Assembly: GCF_016463485.1 (NCBI RefSeq)
Contig: NZ_JAEMRD010000006.1
Location: forward strand, 1 to 62,628
DNA length: 62,628 nt
From: Brevundimonas sp.
Lineage (GTDB): Bacteria > Pseudomonadota > Alphaproteobacteria > Caulobacterales > Caulobacteraceae
Direction of reading: 5' to 3'
Every line of letters begins with the position of its first letter. Position 1 is the stretch's first letter. Under the pieces are notes generated by a model. That model saw nothing but the letters and a program-made list of their open reading frames with translations, was not told where the DNA came from and did not search any database. The translations under genes and the position numbers were made by a program. This document shows, piece after piece, positions 24,328-33,663 of the stretch.

Positions 24328-24965
24328 AAGCGCCCAGGTCGATGTCGACAGACCCCGCCCCTCAGAACACTGTCTCGCCGTCCCCCCAAGCCAGAACCGC
24401 CTCACGCTCCACGACCAAGGGGGAAGTTCCGGCGTCCCTGCTGGATCGGTATCTGATCGAACGCGACCGCCAGGGACGGCCCGAACGCTTCTATCGGGAC
24501 CATCGTGCTACAGACCCAATGTTCCGCGATGAAGGCAAACGGCTGGTCACGAGCCAGGCCTACCCCGATACTGTCGCCGACATGCTCAGGATTGCGCAGC
24601 ACAGGGGCTGGACCCAAGTCCGGGTTTCCGGAGATGAGGCCTTCCGCAGAGAAGCCTGGATACAGGCCAAAACCATCGGCATGGACGTCAAAGGCTATCA
24701 GCCGCGGGACCGTGACAGGCAGTCCGCGGGAGAGCGTTTCTCGCCTGACCGACCCGACCAGCCCGCTGCTCCATCGAAACCGTCACCGGAGCAGCGCCTG
24801 AAAGACGCCGCTGTCGTAGTTCGCCGCCTGGTGACCGATCCGGCAGCCCAGGCCCGTCTGATCGAGCGGGTCTACGACCGCGCCATGGAAGTGATCCCAG
24901 GCCTGTCGCACCATCCACGAGAGAGCCGCAGCCAACCGGAACGAGGTAATCGGGGTCGAGATTAG
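24324..24965 (+). CDS. LPD7-domain protein
   Basis: This 213-residue protein contains a segment typical of the polyvalent-protein-associated domain LPD7 at about residues 60-120 (MLRIAQHRGWTQVRVSGDEA, FRREAWIQAKTIGMDVKGYQP). This domain is usually found in or beside conjugative relaxases. Both ends look disordered and charged. It is the last gene of the virB operon and overlaps virD4. A relaxosome or DNA-processing role is likely, but the exact function is unknown. Confidence 0.75.
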   Translation: MKAPRSMSTDPAPQNTVSPSPQARTASRSTTKGEVPASLLDRYLIERDRQGRPERFYRDHRATDPMFRDEGKRLVTSQAYPDTVADMLRIAQHRGWTQVRVSGDEAFRREAWIQAKTIGMDVKGYQPRDRDRQSAGERFSPDRPDQPAAPSKPSPEQRLKDAAVVVRRLVTDPAAQARLIERVYDRAMEVIPGLSHHPRESRSQPERGNRGRD

Positions 24966-25063
24966 AGCGTACCTGAGCCCTCGCTCAAGTTAGGCTTTGG
25001 ATTGGCTGATTTTGACTCATAGCCGCGCTTGGTGATGTCCGCTTCCGAGCCCAGCCCACGTTT

Positions 25064-26653
25064 CTATGGCTCGGCTGAAATCGACCTATCGCAGTTGAAA
25101 CTGGAGGCGAGCTTAGCTGCATCAAGGTCTTCGGCGCGCCCTGCAAATCGTGGGTAACGAGGGTAACGGCAGAGTGGCATGGACCTGCCCGGCTTGTTGG
25201 CTATTTCGATCTTCTGAGCGACCAAGGTCTCCGGCGTGGCTACGTCCATGACCCACTGGTCGAGGGCCAGCAGTAGATCAGTCTGGTCAGGGCCCGCGCC
25301 GCCACCACAGTGGTTTACGCCCGGCGCGACGTAGAACCGCGTTCCAGCTTCGGCGCGGGCTGTACCAACAGCGGCCTCCATCGTCGTCATGTAGCTGATC
25401 GTTGAGTTGACACTCACTGCGGCGTCCGATCCGCCCTGCCACACGATCAGCTTTCCGCCACCGTCAATGAAGGCGCGGATGTCCGGGTCAGTCGCGTCGT
25501 TGAGCGCAGCCATTTCGTCCAGCGCTTCGGGGTTACGGTCCCAAGGCGCGTAGGCGAGCGAGTCGGCGGTCAAATCCTTCGCCAGATAATACTGGACCGT
25601 GCTGTCCTGCATGACGAAGTAGCCGCTCTGGCGTACGTCGCCGTTTCCGGTGACCCAAAGCCCGAAACCGGCCGGATCGTCCTCGTTGCCAGAAAGCGGA
25701 TATCCCCTGCTGGCGTAAACCCCTCTGGCGCCGTGGAAGACGACATCGGCCGTCCATGATCTCACCACGGCGAGCTGCGGGTCTGACAAGCAGATGTCTC
25801 CAGCGTCCCCGCCATCGGCGCAGCGCAAGGCCGCAAGACCGATGACCTCGGGCGTGCAGGCGGCGCGATTGGAAACCACACCGTCCACGAGACCGTCGAG
25901 ACCATCGCAGGCGTTGCGCACATGCCGCGCCAGCAGAGCCGCCTTGGCCGGGCCGAAGGCGGCGCCCGGTTCGGCGGCCGCCCGGGCCGTCGTATGGAAC
26001 GCGCCCATAAAGCCGACCCAGTTGAAGGCGGGTGCCCGGGCAATCACGCCGTCGAAGAGGTCCGGGTTGCGTTGGACCGCCATCAGGGCCTCGCGGCCTC
26101 CGGTAGAGCAGCCTTCGAAATAGGATCGGGACGGGGGCGCGCCGTAGGCGGTGGAGATGATCTGAAGGGTGGTCGTCATGACCGTCGGGACCGCCTCGCT
26201 GCCGAACAGACGGGCAGCGTGCGGGTCGCCGTCTACGAAGGCGGCTGACATTCCGGTCGGGTCCTGGTGACCGGAGTCGCTGACCACCTGGGCGTAGCCC
26301 TGCACGAGAGGCGCGACGACCAGTTCCGGCATGACCCCGTTGTAGCCACCGCCACCGCCGTAATAGAGCTTGCCGTTCCAGCTCTGGGGCAGCCGGATTT
26401 CAAAATTCAGTTTCGGCGCAATCGTACCGCTGACCTTGCAGTAGGTCGGAGCCGCCTCGGTTGCGGCCACCAAAGTTGTCACGAGGGTCGATCCGCCGAT
26501 CTCACGGCCCGACAGGGCGTCGCAGGCTGCCGTCGCCGTAGTGGAAAGGTGCGCGACCGGGTCGCTTCCTGCTACTCCCGCCGCGTGGGCGGAGGTGGCG
26601 AGAAGCGAGCTGACAGCCGCGACCGCGAATGGAAGGCCGAGGGTGCTGCTCAT
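25064..26653 (-). CDS. Tannase/feruloyl esterase family hydrolase
   Basis: This exported protein of about 529 residues has a signal peptide (cut near AHAAG) and a tannase-family alpha/beta-hydrolase domain. The nucleophile motif is EGCSTGGREAL, and GVNHCGGGAGPDQ supplies the His region, including the Cys partner known from this family. It should cleave esters of phenolic acids in the periplasm or outside the cell. ATG 26653 has AGGGAC upstream. It lies ten bases after a TonB receptor on the same strand, which suggests joint uptake and hydrolysis of a phenolic ester or a siderophore-like compound. Confidence 0.88.
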   Translation of the reverse strand: MSSTLGLPFAVAAVSSLLATSAHAAGVAGSDPVAHLSTTATAACDALSGREIGGSTLVTTLVAATEAAPTYCKVSGTIAPKLNFEIRLPQSWNGKLYYGGGGGYNGVMPELVVAPLVQGYAQVVSDSGHQDPTGMSAAFVDGDPHAARLFGSEAVPTVMTTTLQIISTAYGAPPSRSYFEGCSTGGREALMAVQRNPDLFDGVIARAPAFNWVGFMGAFHTTARAAAEPGAAFGPAKAALLARHVRNACDGLDGLVDGVVSNRAACTPEVIGLAALRCADGGDAGDICLSDPQLAVVRSWTADVVFHGARGVYASRGYPLSGNEDDPAGFGLWVTGNGDVRQSGYFVMQDSTVQYYLAKDLTADSLAYAPWDRNPEALDEMAALNDATDPDIRAFIDGGGKLIVWQGGSDAAVSVNSTISYMTTMEAAVGTARAEAGTRFYVAPGVNHCGGGAGPDQTDLLLALDQWVMDVATPETLVAQKIEIANKPGRSMPLCRYPRYPRFAGRAEDLDAAKLASSFNCDRSISAEP

Positions 26654-26663
26654 TTGCACGTCC

Positions 26664-28772
26664 CTAGAAACGGGTCTTCAGCGTGACAAACGCCGACCGG
26701 GGCTGAGTGGGCATGACCACCGGGAACCCGAAATACTGGTAGGTGTCGAAGGCGTCGTCGTCCGTCAGATTGACTGCGGACAGCTCCACCGTGACCCGCC
26801 CGAAGTCGTAGGCGGCCTGGGCGTCCACGGTGGTGTAGCCCGGCACCCAGACGGAGTTCGGCAGGGTGTCCTGACGGGCTCCGAAGGTGGTGACGCCTGC
26901 ACCGAACGACAGCCCGGCGGCGGCGCCGTCCAGCACGCGATAGCGCGCGGCGATCCGCCCGCTGTTCTTCGGAATACGGGGCAGCGCATCACCGACCGGC
27001 AGGGCGTTATCCCGCGTCACTTCAGCGTCCGTGTAAGCGTAGTTAGCCAGCAGCGAGAAGGCGGGCGTCGGCTCCCAGATGAAATCGGCCTCCAGACCAC
27101 GCGCCCGTTGGGTTCCGGTCTGGACAGACAAGAGCGGATTGCTCGGGTCCGGCGTGGCGACGTTATCGCGGGTCTGCTCGAAGACAGCGACCGTGCCGGA
27201 CAGACCCAGACGGGTCATGGCCAGCTTCACGCCGCCCTCAACGTTTTCAGAGGTTTCGGGCTCGGGTGTCTCCAAGCCGATGAAGCCGAACGGCGCGCGG
27301 AACGCCGTAGCATAGCCCGCATAGAGGGCGATGCCGGGCGCGACCTCGAACGTCGCCCCGATCCGGGGAGACAGGTGGTTGTAGCTCTCGTCCGTGCCCT
27401 GTTCGGCTTCCTTGAAGTTGAGGTGGGTCAGGCGCAGCGAGCCGGTCAGGTGAAGCCGACCGTAGCTGACCTGATCCTGCACATAGATCGCCGACGTCTG
27501 ATAGCGATCCGTCTGCGCCATGCCCATCGGCTCCAGTGGACCGAAGGGCAGGGTGTAGGTCGGGTTCGCAAGGTCGATCTCGCCGACCGGAATACCGGTG
27601 AAGGCCATGCCGGAATAGAATTTGGTGTGGTCGTAGCTGACCCCGACGAGAATCCGGTGATCGCCGCCGAAGGCGTTCGCCGCGATCTGCAGGTTCGCGT
27701 CAAGCGCGCCCTCCCTGGTTGTGGTGAACATGTTCATCGGCAGGATGAGATAGACAGTCGGCGTGGCGGGATCGGGGGCGTACATCGCCGGGAAGACGAA
27801 GCTGCCAGCCTCAACCACCTCGCTGTCGTAGTAGCGCCCGGTGACCGTCAGCTTGACGTTATCGCTGAAGGCGTGACGCAGAGTGACGGTCTCAAGATGG
27901 TTTTCCATGCGCGTGTGGGGTTGGCCCACTGGCGCGCCCGGGAAGGCGTTACGGTCGATTTCGCCCGCGAGGGCCTGTTCCGCCGGAAGGCCGGAGTATT
28001 CCAGCTGACTGTTGCGATTGATCTGGGCCTGGAACAGCAGCTCCGTGTCCGGGCCGAGCTGGACGGACAGGCTGGGCTTGATGGTCCAGCGTTCGCCCTC
28101 GACCTGATCAATCCAGCTCTCGCTGCTCTGGTACTCCGCCGAGATCCGCGCAGCCACGCCTTCAGCCAGAGGTATGTTCACGCTGCCAAAGGGGTTCCAG
28201 GTCGAGAAGCTGCCCGCGCGAACGCCGAAATAGCCGCCGAAGGTGTCTTCCGGCCGCTCGGTCACGATGTTGATCAGGCCACCGAGGGGCGAGCCCAGAC
28301 CGCCGCCGTACAGGGCCGAGCTCGGTCCCTTGAGCACCTCGATCCGTTCGATGCCGACCAGACCGGCAGGATCAAACGCCTGCTGGTTGCCGCCGAAGAT
28401 AGGCAGGCCATCAACATAAACCTCACCGGGGAAGCCGCGCAACAGGGGCGGGGTAAACAGCACCTCCTGCGGCTGGGTGGCCGTCACGCCGGAGACGTTC
28501 ACCAGCGCGTCGGACAGGTGGCGAACGCCCTGTTCTTCCAGCAGGCTGCTGGTGAGGACCTGCACCGACTGAGGGACCTGGATCAGCGGCGTGTCGGTGC
28601 GGGTGGCCGAAGTGCTGTCAGGCGAGGCGTAGCGTTGCCGGGCGCCCGTAACGACCACCTCGCCGATCCAGCTGGGCGCGGTCTGGACGGCAGGTTCAGT
28701 CTGGGCGAAGGCGGGGGCCGCGCAAGCGGCGAGAAGCAGCGCCAGGGGCGCAGCGGAGGTCTTGAGACGCAT
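26664..28772 (-). CDS. TonB-dependent siderophore-type receptor
   Basis: This 702-residue outer-membrane receptor has a signal peptide (cut after AFAQ), a TonB-box region (EVVVTGARQRY), a plug with TPLIQVPQSVQVLTSSLLEE, IERIEVLKGPSSALYGGG and GGLINIVTERP, and a barrel ending FVTLKTRF. The plug signature is of the ferrichrome/siderophore class. No STN domain is present. It appears co-transcribed with the tannase-like esterase. A long antisense ORF on the plus strand is only a codon-bias shadow. Confidence 0.9.
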   Translation of the reverse strand: MRLKTSAAPLALLLAACAAPAFAQTEPAVQTAPSWIGEVVVTGARQRYASPDSTSATRTDTPLIQVPQSVQVLTSSLLEEQGVRHLSDALVNVSGVTATQPQEVLFTPPLLRGFPGEVYVDGLPIFGGNQQAFDPAGLVGIERIEVLKGPSSALYGGGLGSPLGGLINIVTERPEDTFGGYFGVRAGSFSTWNPFGSVNIPLAEGVAARISAEYQSSESWIDQVEGERWTIKPSLSVQLGPDTELLFQAQINRNSQLEYSGLPAEQALAGEIDRNAFPGAPVGQPHTRMENHLETVTLRHAFSDNVKLTVTGRYYDSEVVEAGSFVFPAMYAPDPATPTVYLILPMNMFTTTREGALDANLQIAANAFGGDHRILVGVSYDHTKFYSGMAFTGIPVGEIDLANPTYTLPFGPLEPMGMAQTDRYQTSAIYVQDQVSYGRLHLTGSLRLTHLNFKEAEQGTDESYNHLSPRIGATFEVAPGIALYAGYATAFRAPFGFIGLETPEPETSENVEGGVKLAMTRLGLSGTVAVFEQTRDNVATPDPSNPLLSVQTGTQRARGLEADFIWEPTPAFSLLANYAYTDAEVTRDNALPVGDALPRIPKNSGRIAARYRVLDGAAAGLSFGAGVTTFGARQDTLPNSVWVPGYTTVDAQAAYDFGRVTVELSAVNLTDDDAFDTYQYFGFPVVMPTQPRSAFVTLKTRF

Positions 28773-28835
28773 GGGAGAATGATCCTGATCGGAAAGACGT
28801 AAGCCGCCGGGCAGGCGGCGTTCGGACGTGTTCGA

Positions 28836-29237
28836 TCAGGCGGCGGGCGGCGCCGTCGGAGGGGGGAGTCTTCTCGTCCAGGGGCTCGGCTCAGCGTCTT
28901 GCGCCACCCGGAGAGGATGCGTCTTCGGGGCATGAATGACCGGCGCTTGAACTACATCACCCAGTTCGGGCGGGGGCAACATCGGCGTAGCGGTCCCCGC
29001 CAACACACACAGCGGACACTTCATGGCATCCAGCGGCGCGGGCTCGTCCGGGGTCGGGCGACCGTCCGCGTCCAAGGCGACCACCATCCGGTCACCCGAA
29101 CACAGCATCACCGTCGTGGCCGAGCCTACCGCCAACGCCGTGGACGGCAGCAGCGACCCGAGCATGATCGCGAAGATCGCGGCGAGGAACGCCAGCGACC
29201 GCGTCAGCGACCATTGCTCACATGAAGAAGACTGCAC
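28836..29237 (-). CDS. DUF2946-like membrane or secreted protein
   Basis: This 133-residue protein has an N-terminal hydrophobic segment (SLAFLAAIFAIMLGSLLPSTALA) and a KCPLC motif with the spacing seen in DUF2946 proteins, which often sit beside TonB receptors and metal-related genes. The C-terminus is Pro-rich. The start is GTG 29237; no better ATG is available before the signal region. It precedes the receptor-esterase pair on the same strand. Function is unknown; metal binding by the Cys pair is a guess. Confidence 0.65.
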   Translation of the reverse strand: MQSSSCEQWSLTRSLAFLAAIFAIMLGSLLPSTALAVGSATTVMLCSGDRMVVALDADGRPTPDEPAPLDAMKCPLCVLAGTATPMLPPPELGDVVQAPVIHAPKTHPLRVAQDAEPSPWTRRLPPPTAPPAA

Positions 29238-29422
29238 GGCTTCGCCTTAACGGGATGCCTGATGATTGGGAAGTGTCGGGACCTTCAACGTCGGCTTTGT
29301 CGCGCCTTGCCGAAGTCTGCTCCTGGCGCGATCCAGACTTCGACGATAGCTGACCCGTTCCCCTCAGCTCTGCCAAGTGGATTCCCACAGCGAAAAACAC
29401 CCGGTCACGCTCCGCCGAGCGT

Positions 29423-30436
29423 TCACCGGCGCCGGATCGGCTCGCGGTCCTTCGCCGTCGCCTTGCCGGCCCGGCCCTCGATCTCCCTGGCTAACACCTC
29501 CTGTCGCGTCTCGACCGGCGGCATGGTTTTGACGAAGGTCTCGAGGGTCTTGGCCAGGCGCTGATCGTCTGCCTCCGGGGAGCGCGAGAGTGCGACAGCC
29601 TGGGCGACAAAATACTTCCGCACCGCAGACTGCCGCTCGCGGATCGCTTCAGTCCATGGCTGCCGGCGCGGCTGCTCGAGCGCCGCCTTCACCACACCGA
29701 TCTCGACCTTCGCAGGAGCCCCCTGCCCCTTGTCGAAACGATCCCGCATTCTCCGGACAGCTCCAACTTCCGCCTTGCGAACCACACCCCGCGCGCGCCT
29801 CGGTGTCGCCTCTGCTTCCACACCTCGATCACGAAGGACAGCCGCGAAAATCTGGCGCCACTGCTCCAAATCCGCCTTGCGTGGATTCAGCTTGCGGCCG
29901 TCATGGCCCAGGGTGCGCACCGTCAGATGAACGTGCGGATGCCGCTCGTCGGTATGGAAGGCGAACACATAGGGATGGGTCTCGCCGAAGGTTCGGGTTG
30001 CGAACGCACGGGACGCGTCGTGCATCCGGAACGGGTCGGTTCCAGGCGGCATGCTGAGCACGATCGAGAGACTGACGGACGCATCCTTGCGTCGCCGAGG
30101 ATCGGCCTCCAACTCCGCCATCCAGTCGGCCGCAAGGCTTCTCACCGTCTCGCGGGTCTCGAGCCGTTCCCCGTCGGGTCCCTCAAGCGGCAGTGCGGAG
30201 TTGCGGGAGATATAGGCGAGGTGGGCAGCGAGATGTCCCCCATCCTTAGTTCGCCCTGTGATCTTGACCATCACCTCCGGGACGCGGCGCGCGATCCGGT
30301 CCAGTCGGGCGCGCGGAGCCATGTCCGCCCGCGACCTCGACGCCACGGTCGCGCGATCGGTGATGCGTGCGCGTTTCGGCCGGACCGGCGAACGGATGGC
30401 GTCCTCGAATCCTCGGACCTGGATGAAATCGGTCAT
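29423..30436 (-). CDS. VirD2/TraI-type conjugative relaxase
   Basis: This 337-residue relaxase carries the metal-binding motif HTDERHPHVHLTVR and the upstream VMVKITGRTKDGGHLAAHLAYISRN segment. The catalytic Tyr is probably in this N-terminal YISRN region. It nicks oriT and carries the strand through the VirD4/VirB channel. It overlaps mobC by ATGA and transcription runs away from the oriT at about 31000. The protein is short for its class and lacks an obvious primase or helicase domain. Confidence 0.88.
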   Translation of the reverse strand: MTDFIQVRGFEDAIRSPVRPKRARITDRATVASRSRADMAPRARLDRIARRVPEVMVKITGRTKDGGHLAAHLAYISRNSALPLEGPDGERLETRETVRSLAADWMAELEADPRRRKDASVSLSIVLSMPPGTDPFRMHDASRAFATRTFGETHPYVFAFHTDERHPHVHLTVRTLGHDGRKLNPRKADLEQWRQIFAAVLRDRGVEAEATPRRARGVVRKAEVGAVRRMRDRFDKGQGAPAKVEIGVVKAALEQPRRQPWTEAIRERQSAVRKYFVAQAVALSRSPEADDQRLAKTLETFVKTMPPVETRQEVLAREIEGRAGKATAKDREPIRRR

Positions 30437-30954
30437 CAGCGGTCGGACCAGTAATCGAGATTGCCGCGAAACGCTTCCTGGAGCCCGGACAAATGACCCC
30501 GGATTTCGGCGGCGAAGGCATCCAATTGAGCCAGTTCAAGCTCGAGGACCTTGCCTTCGAGAACAGCTGTGTTCAGCGCCCGGGCGATCTGATTGACATT
30601 GACCCCGATGCGCCGGAGCTCGCGCTGGATGCCGATGAAGGCCAAGGCGTCGGATGGCGTCAGCTGGGGTCGATCATAAAGTCGACGGCGGATCAGAGCG
30701 ACCGCCCACTGTGTGCGAGACAGGCCCGCATCCGCTGCAGCTGCCTCCAGCAAGCCAAGGTCGTCGACGCCCAACCTCAAGGTCAGCTTGGCGCTGAACG
30801 GGCTCACAGAGGCCGTCTCGGCCGTAGGAAGACTGGCCTGTGCAGCGCCTTCGATCAGCCGACGCAGCAGCCGCGACCGACCGCCCTGTACGGCCGCCGC
30901 AGCGTCGAAACGGCGGGCCAGGTCGGGCGAGAGGCGAACGGTGAGGCGGTCCAT
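30436..30954 (-). CDS. MobC-like relaxosome accessory protein
   Basis: This 172-residue protein has an N-terminal ribbon-helix-helix-like start (MDRLTVRLSPDLARRFDAAA) and the MobC signature IQRELRRIGVNVNQIARALN. Such proteins bind oriT and help the relaxase melt the nic region. It lies between the relaxase and the predicted nic site, the usual arrangement. Confidence 0.85.
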   Translation of the reverse strand: MDRLTVRLSPDLARRFDAAAAVQGGRSRLLRRLIEGAAQASLPTAETASVSPFSAKLTLRLGVDDLGLLEAAAADAGLSRTQWAVALIRRRLYDRPQLTPSDALAFIGIQRELRRIGVNVNQIARALNTAVLEGKVLELELAQLDAFAAEIRGHLSGLQEAFRGNLDYWSDR

Positions 30955-30966
30955 GAGGGCGGTCGC

Positions 30967-31010
30967 TTGTCTGACAATGCCGGCGCAAAGCCTATCCTGC
31001 CCTAGACCCT
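30967..31010. other. oriT: Candidate origin of transfer (oriT) with IncP-like nic site
   Basis: The sequence CCTATCCTGCCC at 30992-31003 (ending CCC 31001-31002 region) matches the RP4 nic region CCTATCCTG^CCC, and the core ATCCTG^C (30994-31000) is the consensus of the IncP TraI/VirD2 relaxase family. The predicted nick falls between G30999 and C31000. A small palindrome TTGTC-T-GACAA lies at 30967-30977. It is 40 bases upstream of mobC. RP4 sequence is recalled, not searched. Confidence 0.75.
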
Positions 31011-31186
31011 CACATCCTTCGCCCCGTAGGCCTCCGGTGCGACCCGCCCTCCCCTCGGCGACCGAATCCGGCCGCTCGCCCGCCGCCTGATGGCGCCCCA
31101 GCCTGGCGGGAAAACCCTAGCGCCTTGCTCCGAATCTACGCCTCGCTCATCGATGATGACGCCCCCCATTCTCCAAGGAGTCCGCC

Positions 31187-32058
31187 ATGCCTCACGCCGC
31201 CCTGGAACCCGGCGCCGTCGCCGTGATCACGGGCGGTGCGTCCGGCATCGGCCTGGCCGCCGCGCGTCGGTTCGCCAGTCTCGGTCTCACTGTCTGCATC
31301 GCTGACCTGGGCGCAGACCGGCTCGGTCAGGCGGCGCGCGCCATTCGGTCAGAGGCGGTGATGGGCGCGGACGTTTTGGCGATCGAGACCGATGTCTCCG
31401 ATCGCGCCGCCCTCGAAAATCTGGAACGCACGGTGGCCGACCGTCTGGGCGGACCGACGTCCTGATGAACAACGCCGCCATCCAGATCGCCACGGACGCC
31501 CTCGGCCCGAACCACGACTGGCGTCGGCTCATGGCTGTCAATCTGTGGGGGGTCATCGAAGGGTGTCAGGTCTTCGCGCCGAATATGATCGCGCGTCGTC
31601 GGCCCGGCCTGATCATCAACACGGGCTCGAAACAGGGCATCACCACCCCACCCGGAAATCCGGCCTACAACGTCTCAAAGGCCGGAGTGAAGGCCTATAC
31701 CGAAGCGCTGGAACACCAACTTCGCAACACGCCGCACTGCCAGGTCTCGGCGCACCTGCTGATCCCCGGCTATGTCTTCACGGGTCTGACTGTCGGAGCG
31801 CGGACGGAGAAACCGGCCGCCGCCTGGAGCGCCGATCAGACCATGGACTTCATGCTGGAGAGTCTGACCCTGGGTGACTTCTACATCCTGTGCCCGGACA
31901 ACGATGTCGATCGCGCCCTCGACGAGAAGCGCATCGCCTGGGCGGCAGGCGACATCATCAACAACCGGCCGCCGCTCTCGCGCTGGCATCCGGAGTATAC
32001 GGCGCTCTTTGACGCCTTCATCGCCGGCGACAGCGAGGATCAGGGGCGCGACGCCTGA
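31187..32058 (+). pseudogene. Frameshifted short-chain dehydrogenase (SDR)
   Basis: Two adjacent frames together make one SDR of about 290 residues. The first (31187-31465) holds the Rossmann motif TGGASGIG and ends prematurely after RLGGPTS. The second (31465-32058) resumes with MNNAAI, and contains the active-site region NTGSKQG and YNVSKAG (Tyr-x3-Lys). Reading through GGACCGACGTCCTG with one extra base restores LGGPDVLMNNA, so a single-base deletion near 31452-31455 explains the break. A good AAGGAG ribosome site precedes ATG 31187. A sequencing error is the alternative. Confidence 0.8.
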
Positions 32059-32077
32059 GCGTCGCGTCCCTGTCGGC

Positions 32078-32971
32078 TCACGCCGCTCCGGGTTGCAGAC
32101 CGTGGAGATGATCGACTGCCCTTTGCGCATGGGCGGCGGCGGAGACAATGAAACGCTTGTCGTTACGCAACACCTGCAGCCAGGACGCCAGATAGGCGGC
32201 GTGGTCCTCCCGAGGCTCAAGAGCGAGACCCAGGTCGGCGCATAGGAAGGCGGCGCCGAGTTCGGCGACCAGCTCTTCGCGGGCATAGCCTTCGTCGCCA
32301 TGACGCTGCCGACCGAAGTCGCGATCCAGGCGGCTGGAATGCCGGGTCCAGTGGGTCATCTCATGACCGAGGGTGGCGTAGTAGCTCTCGGCGTCACGGA
32401 AGCTTTCGAACGGCGGCATCTGCACGATGTCCGGTCCGGACGAGTAGAAGGCCATTCCGCCCCCATGGCGGATGTCAGCCCGGCACGCGGCGAAGAAGGC
32501 TTCTGCCTCGGTGATCCGCACCTCCGGATTGATCGCGAGCTGCGGTTGCGGCGCATACCGTTTGGGTAGGTCCTCGATCTGGTCGATGTTGAAGACCGTA
32601 TAGGCCTTGAGGAATGGAATGCGGCTGGTCGCCTCCTCGCCGGCATCCGACGTCTCCGTGCGAACCAGGGTGTTGGCGTAGACCACAGTCGATCCACGCT
32701 CTCCCTTTCGGACGTGCCCTCCAAGTGCGAGCGCCTGGCGGAAGGTCATCCAGGTCGGGGCGGTGAACCCCCGACTGGCGGCCTCGGACCAGAGCAGAAC
32801 GACATTGATGCCGTTGTAGGGCGTGCCGTCGTGCCGGAGCGGACGGCTGACATTGCCGGTCGAGGTCCAGGGCTGGATCCAGGGCCTGACCCCGGCTTCG
32901 AGCTGGGCGAGGATCTGGTTGGTGATGCGGGTGTGGATGTCAGGGCGAGCGGGTTCGTTCGGGCGCGTCAC
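32078..32971 (-). CDS. ardC: ArdC-type antirestriction protein
   Basis: This 297-residue protein has the N-terminal ssDNA-binding domain (ITNQILAQLEAGVRPWIQPW, YNGINVVLLW, KGERGSTVVYAN) and a C-terminal zinc metallopeptidase-like domain with GHEMTHWTRH (HExxH). ArdC proteins protect incoming single-stranded DNA during conjugation. GTG 32971 is chosen because GAGGAGG lies just upstream; the frame continues without homology to 33166. It is typical of the maintenance module of mobile elements. Confidence 0.9.
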   Translation of the reverse strand: MTRPNEPARPDIHTRITNQILAQLEAGVRPWIQPWTSTGNVSRPLRHDGTPYNGINVVLLWSEAASRGFTAPTWMTFRQALALGGHVRKGERGSTVVYANTLVRTETSDAGEEATSRIPFLKAYTVFNIDQIEDLPKRYAPQPQLAINPEVRITEAEAFFAACRADIRHGGGMAFYSSGPDIVQMPPFESFRDAESYYATLGHEMTHWTRHSSRLDRDFGRQRHGDEGYAREELVAELGAAFLCADLGLALEPREDHAAYLASWLQVLRNDKRFIVSAAAHAQRAVDHLHGLQPGAA

Positions 32972-33036
32972 GGCGACCTCCTCGAATGAAGTTGGAAGAA
33001 AAGGCGGCGGCGCGCGGGGCGCGCCGCCGGGCTGGG

Positions 33037-33330
33037 TCAGCGGGACCAGATCAGGCTGTGCCCGCCGTCGGCCTCGACCAGGGAAGCGTAGATCGGGGCC
33101 GGGAAGCTGGGATCGTCGAGCTTGACCGAGAGGTAGTCGCGGTTCTGCTGGCTCGTCTTCTTCCAAGCGGCGCCGAACTCGGTCTGGCCGGCGAAGATGC
33201 GAAAGTCGGGGGCCTTGTCGTCGCTCTTCTCGTTGGGCCGCAGGACCGCAGTCTTGACGTTGAGGGTGAGGGTCTTGATCGACCCGGTGTAGCCGTCGCC
33301 TTGGGCAGTGAAGGTGCCGATGGTAGCCAT
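33037..33330 (-). CDS. DUF736 family protein
   Basis: This 97-residue protein opens [20 protein letters not shown], the hallmark of DUF736, and contains a central beta-rich body with [19 protein letters not shown] 33330 has an AAAGGAG site seven bases upstream; the upstream extension of the frame is noise. The family is common in alphaproteobacterial plasmids and ICEs next to ArdC-like genes. Its molecular function is unknown. Confidence 0.88.
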   Translation of the reverse strand: MATIGTFTAQGDGYTGSIKTLTLNVKTAVLRPNEKSDDKAPDFRIFAGQTEFGAAWKKTSQQNRDYLSVKLDDPSFPAPIYASLVEADGGHSLIWSR

Positions 33331-33663
33331 GTCAGTCTCTCCTTTGCTTCGGGCCACGCCTGCCGCGGCCTCGATGGCGATCGGGAGACCGGGGACCGGG
33401 CGGCGCGCAGGTCGAGCGCTTGCGAGACCCCGCAGCGAAGCGGAGGACGGCAGGGGAGACTTTCTTGTTGCGCGAGGAAGGCCGTCAGGCCGGGGAAGAA
33501 AGTCGAGCGCGCGGTTGCGTCCAGCCGACAGGGCTTCGGTCAGATCCGCCCATTCGAGAGGCCGCGCCGGCTGGCGCATCAAGGACAGAGACGTTGGCCT
33601 TCCACGGCTCTAAAGCCCCGAGGTCTGTCACACGCCGATCAGACGGCGTGCCTCCACGCGACC
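33331..33663. other. Intergenic region between DUF736 and SRAP genes
   Basis: No credible gene is seen in these 333 bases. A hairpin CACGCCG (33631-33637) with CGGCGTG (33644-33650) lies 14 bases beyond the SRAP stop and may end that transcript, though no T-run follows. The rest holds only the DUF736 leader and ribosome site. Confidence 0.4.

Noticed and set aside
26541..28802. A 753-codon plus-strand open frame
   Set aside because: It is fully antisense to the TonB receptor and esterase, and its residue composition (Arg/Gly/Asp-rich, no domains) is typical of a GC-bias shadow frame.
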